A stretch of DNA of 64,000 bases from Streptomyces griseoloalbus (lineage in GTDB: Bacteria > Actinomycetota > Actinomycetes > Streptomycetales > Streptomycetaceae): contig BMUD01000017.1 in the NCBI GenBank assembly GCA_014650015.1, forward strand, positions 1 to 64,000, written 5' to 3'. A program made the position numbers and the translations under genes. Positions within the stretch are counted from its first letter, which is position 1; every line of letters begins with the position of its first letter. Positions 63,573-64,000 of this stretch are shown here, piece by piece. The notes below the pieces were generated by a model, which was given only the letters and a program-made list of their open reading frames with translations, made no database searches and had not been told where the DNA came from.

Positions 63573-64000
63573 ATGGGTGCCGATCGCGTGTTCGCGTACG
63601 GCGCCGCCGCCGGCCTCCTCGGCGACCTGCTGCTCGGCGATCCCCGCCGTGGGCATCCGGTCGCCGCTTTCGGGCGGGCCGCGGCTGCCGTGGAGCGGGT
63701 GCTGTGGCGGGACGACCGCGGGCGGGGCGCCGTGCACACCGCCGTGTGCGTCGGCGGGACCGTCGTACTGGGAAGCCTCGCCGCGCGCTGCGTACGCTCC
63801 TCCCCCGCCGCCTCCGTCGCCCTGACCGGTGTCGCCACCTGGGCCGTCGTCGGCGGCACCTCGCTGGCCCGTGAGGCCCGCGCCATCGCGCGGGCCCTGG
63901 AGACCGGGGACGTCGAGGCGGCCCGGGCCCGGCTGCCGCACCTGTGCGGCCGGGACCCGCAGGCCCTGGACGCCGACGGGATCGCCCGCGCGGTGGTCGA
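63573..64000 (+). CDS. cobD: cobalamin biosynthesis protein CobD/CbiB (5' part)
   Basis: An adenosylcobinamide-phosphate synthase, a membrane enzyme that attaches aminopropanol to cobyric acid. The first 142 residues are seen: 'VFAYGAAAGLLGDLLLGDPR', 'GHPVAAFGRAAAAVERVLWR' (family N-terminus), membrane helices at ~55-72 and ~82-100, and 'LPHLCGRDPQALDADGIARA' matching the CobD conserved LPxLxGRD..xLD block. Cut off by the window edge. ATG at 63573; controlled by the B12 riboswitch upstream. Confidence 0.92.
   Translation, partial: MGADRVFAYGAAAGLLGDLLLGDPRRGHPVAAFGRAAAAVERVLWRDDRGRGAVHTAVCVGGTVVLGSLAARCVRSSPAASVALTGVATWAVVGGTSLAREARAIARALETGDVEAARARLPHLCGRDPQALDADGIARAVV

Overview
The window is a piece of a high-GC actinobacterial chromosome, almost certainly Streptomyces. 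The markers are a cysteine-free chaplin of the ChpE type, the small GATC-binding nucleoid protein Gbn, a streptophobe-family membrane protein, a WhiJ-type regulator/DUF397 pair, many GTG/TTG starts and Streptomyces-type dispersed intergenic hairpins. From memory, the gene order matches the S. coelicolor segment that contains chpE (SCO1800), fabI/fabG (SCO1814-1815), moaA (SCO1821), gbn (SCO1839) and pitH2 (SCO1845); this was not checked by alignment.

Layout. Positions 1-363 hold the promoter and leader of an rRNA operon running leftwards out of the window, and the mpg stop codon lies inside its -35 box. Positions 1191-12362 hold Spo0M, a YbhB protein, an HNH nuclease, an NfeD/SPFH pair, an ABC ATPase, chpE, a GAF-kinase/LuxR-regulator pair, an SDR coupled to a QueA-like enzyme, and a secreted SLT-domain protein. 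Positions 12453-24371 hold an FHA-FHA-ABC transporter, the streptophobe protein, serB, a SixA-like phosphatase, a CynX/NimT-type MFS exporter divergent from a FadR-family regulator, and the fabG-fabI type II fatty acid synthesis pair.

Positions 24532-29130 look like an accessory island of lower GC between fabG and tldD. It carries VapBC, an unknown HTH protein, a HicA-like orphan, a WhiJ-like trio (ATP-binding protein, XRE/DUF5753, DUF397) and a truncated, frameshifted pseudogene. Positions 29229-46824 return to core genes: tldD/tldE, tyrS, moaA, an acetate-symporter pair, two tandem secreted subtilases, a CopD-like protein, an exonuclease-BRCT fusion, SURF1 and a second sodium:solute symporter.

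Positions 46821-50340 form a tightly packed set: SigE-type ECF sigma factor, small membrane protein, GH15 glucoamylase/trehalase-like enzyme, and an SDR lacking the usual catalytic Tyr. Positions 50569-53681 hold an Asp23/Gls24 envelope-stress cluster (two Asp23 proteins, a small membrane protein, DUF6286, AmaP) divergent from a 'P10-family' protein. gbn (54675-54896) lies downstream of a cluster of GATC sites that overlaps a candidate promoter, which suggests autoregulation. The right end holds an ABC-F protein, several hydrolase/aldolase genes, pitH2 behind a PHO box, and an adenosylcobalamin riboswitch ahead of cobD, which runs off the edge.

No CRISPR array, tRNA, intact insertion sequence or prophage was seen. 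The best candidates for new biology are the GATC cluster at gbn, the Asp23/AmaP/DUF6286/P10 cluster, the sigma-membrane-GH15 operon, the accessory island, and the short ORF between the B12 riboswitch and cobD.
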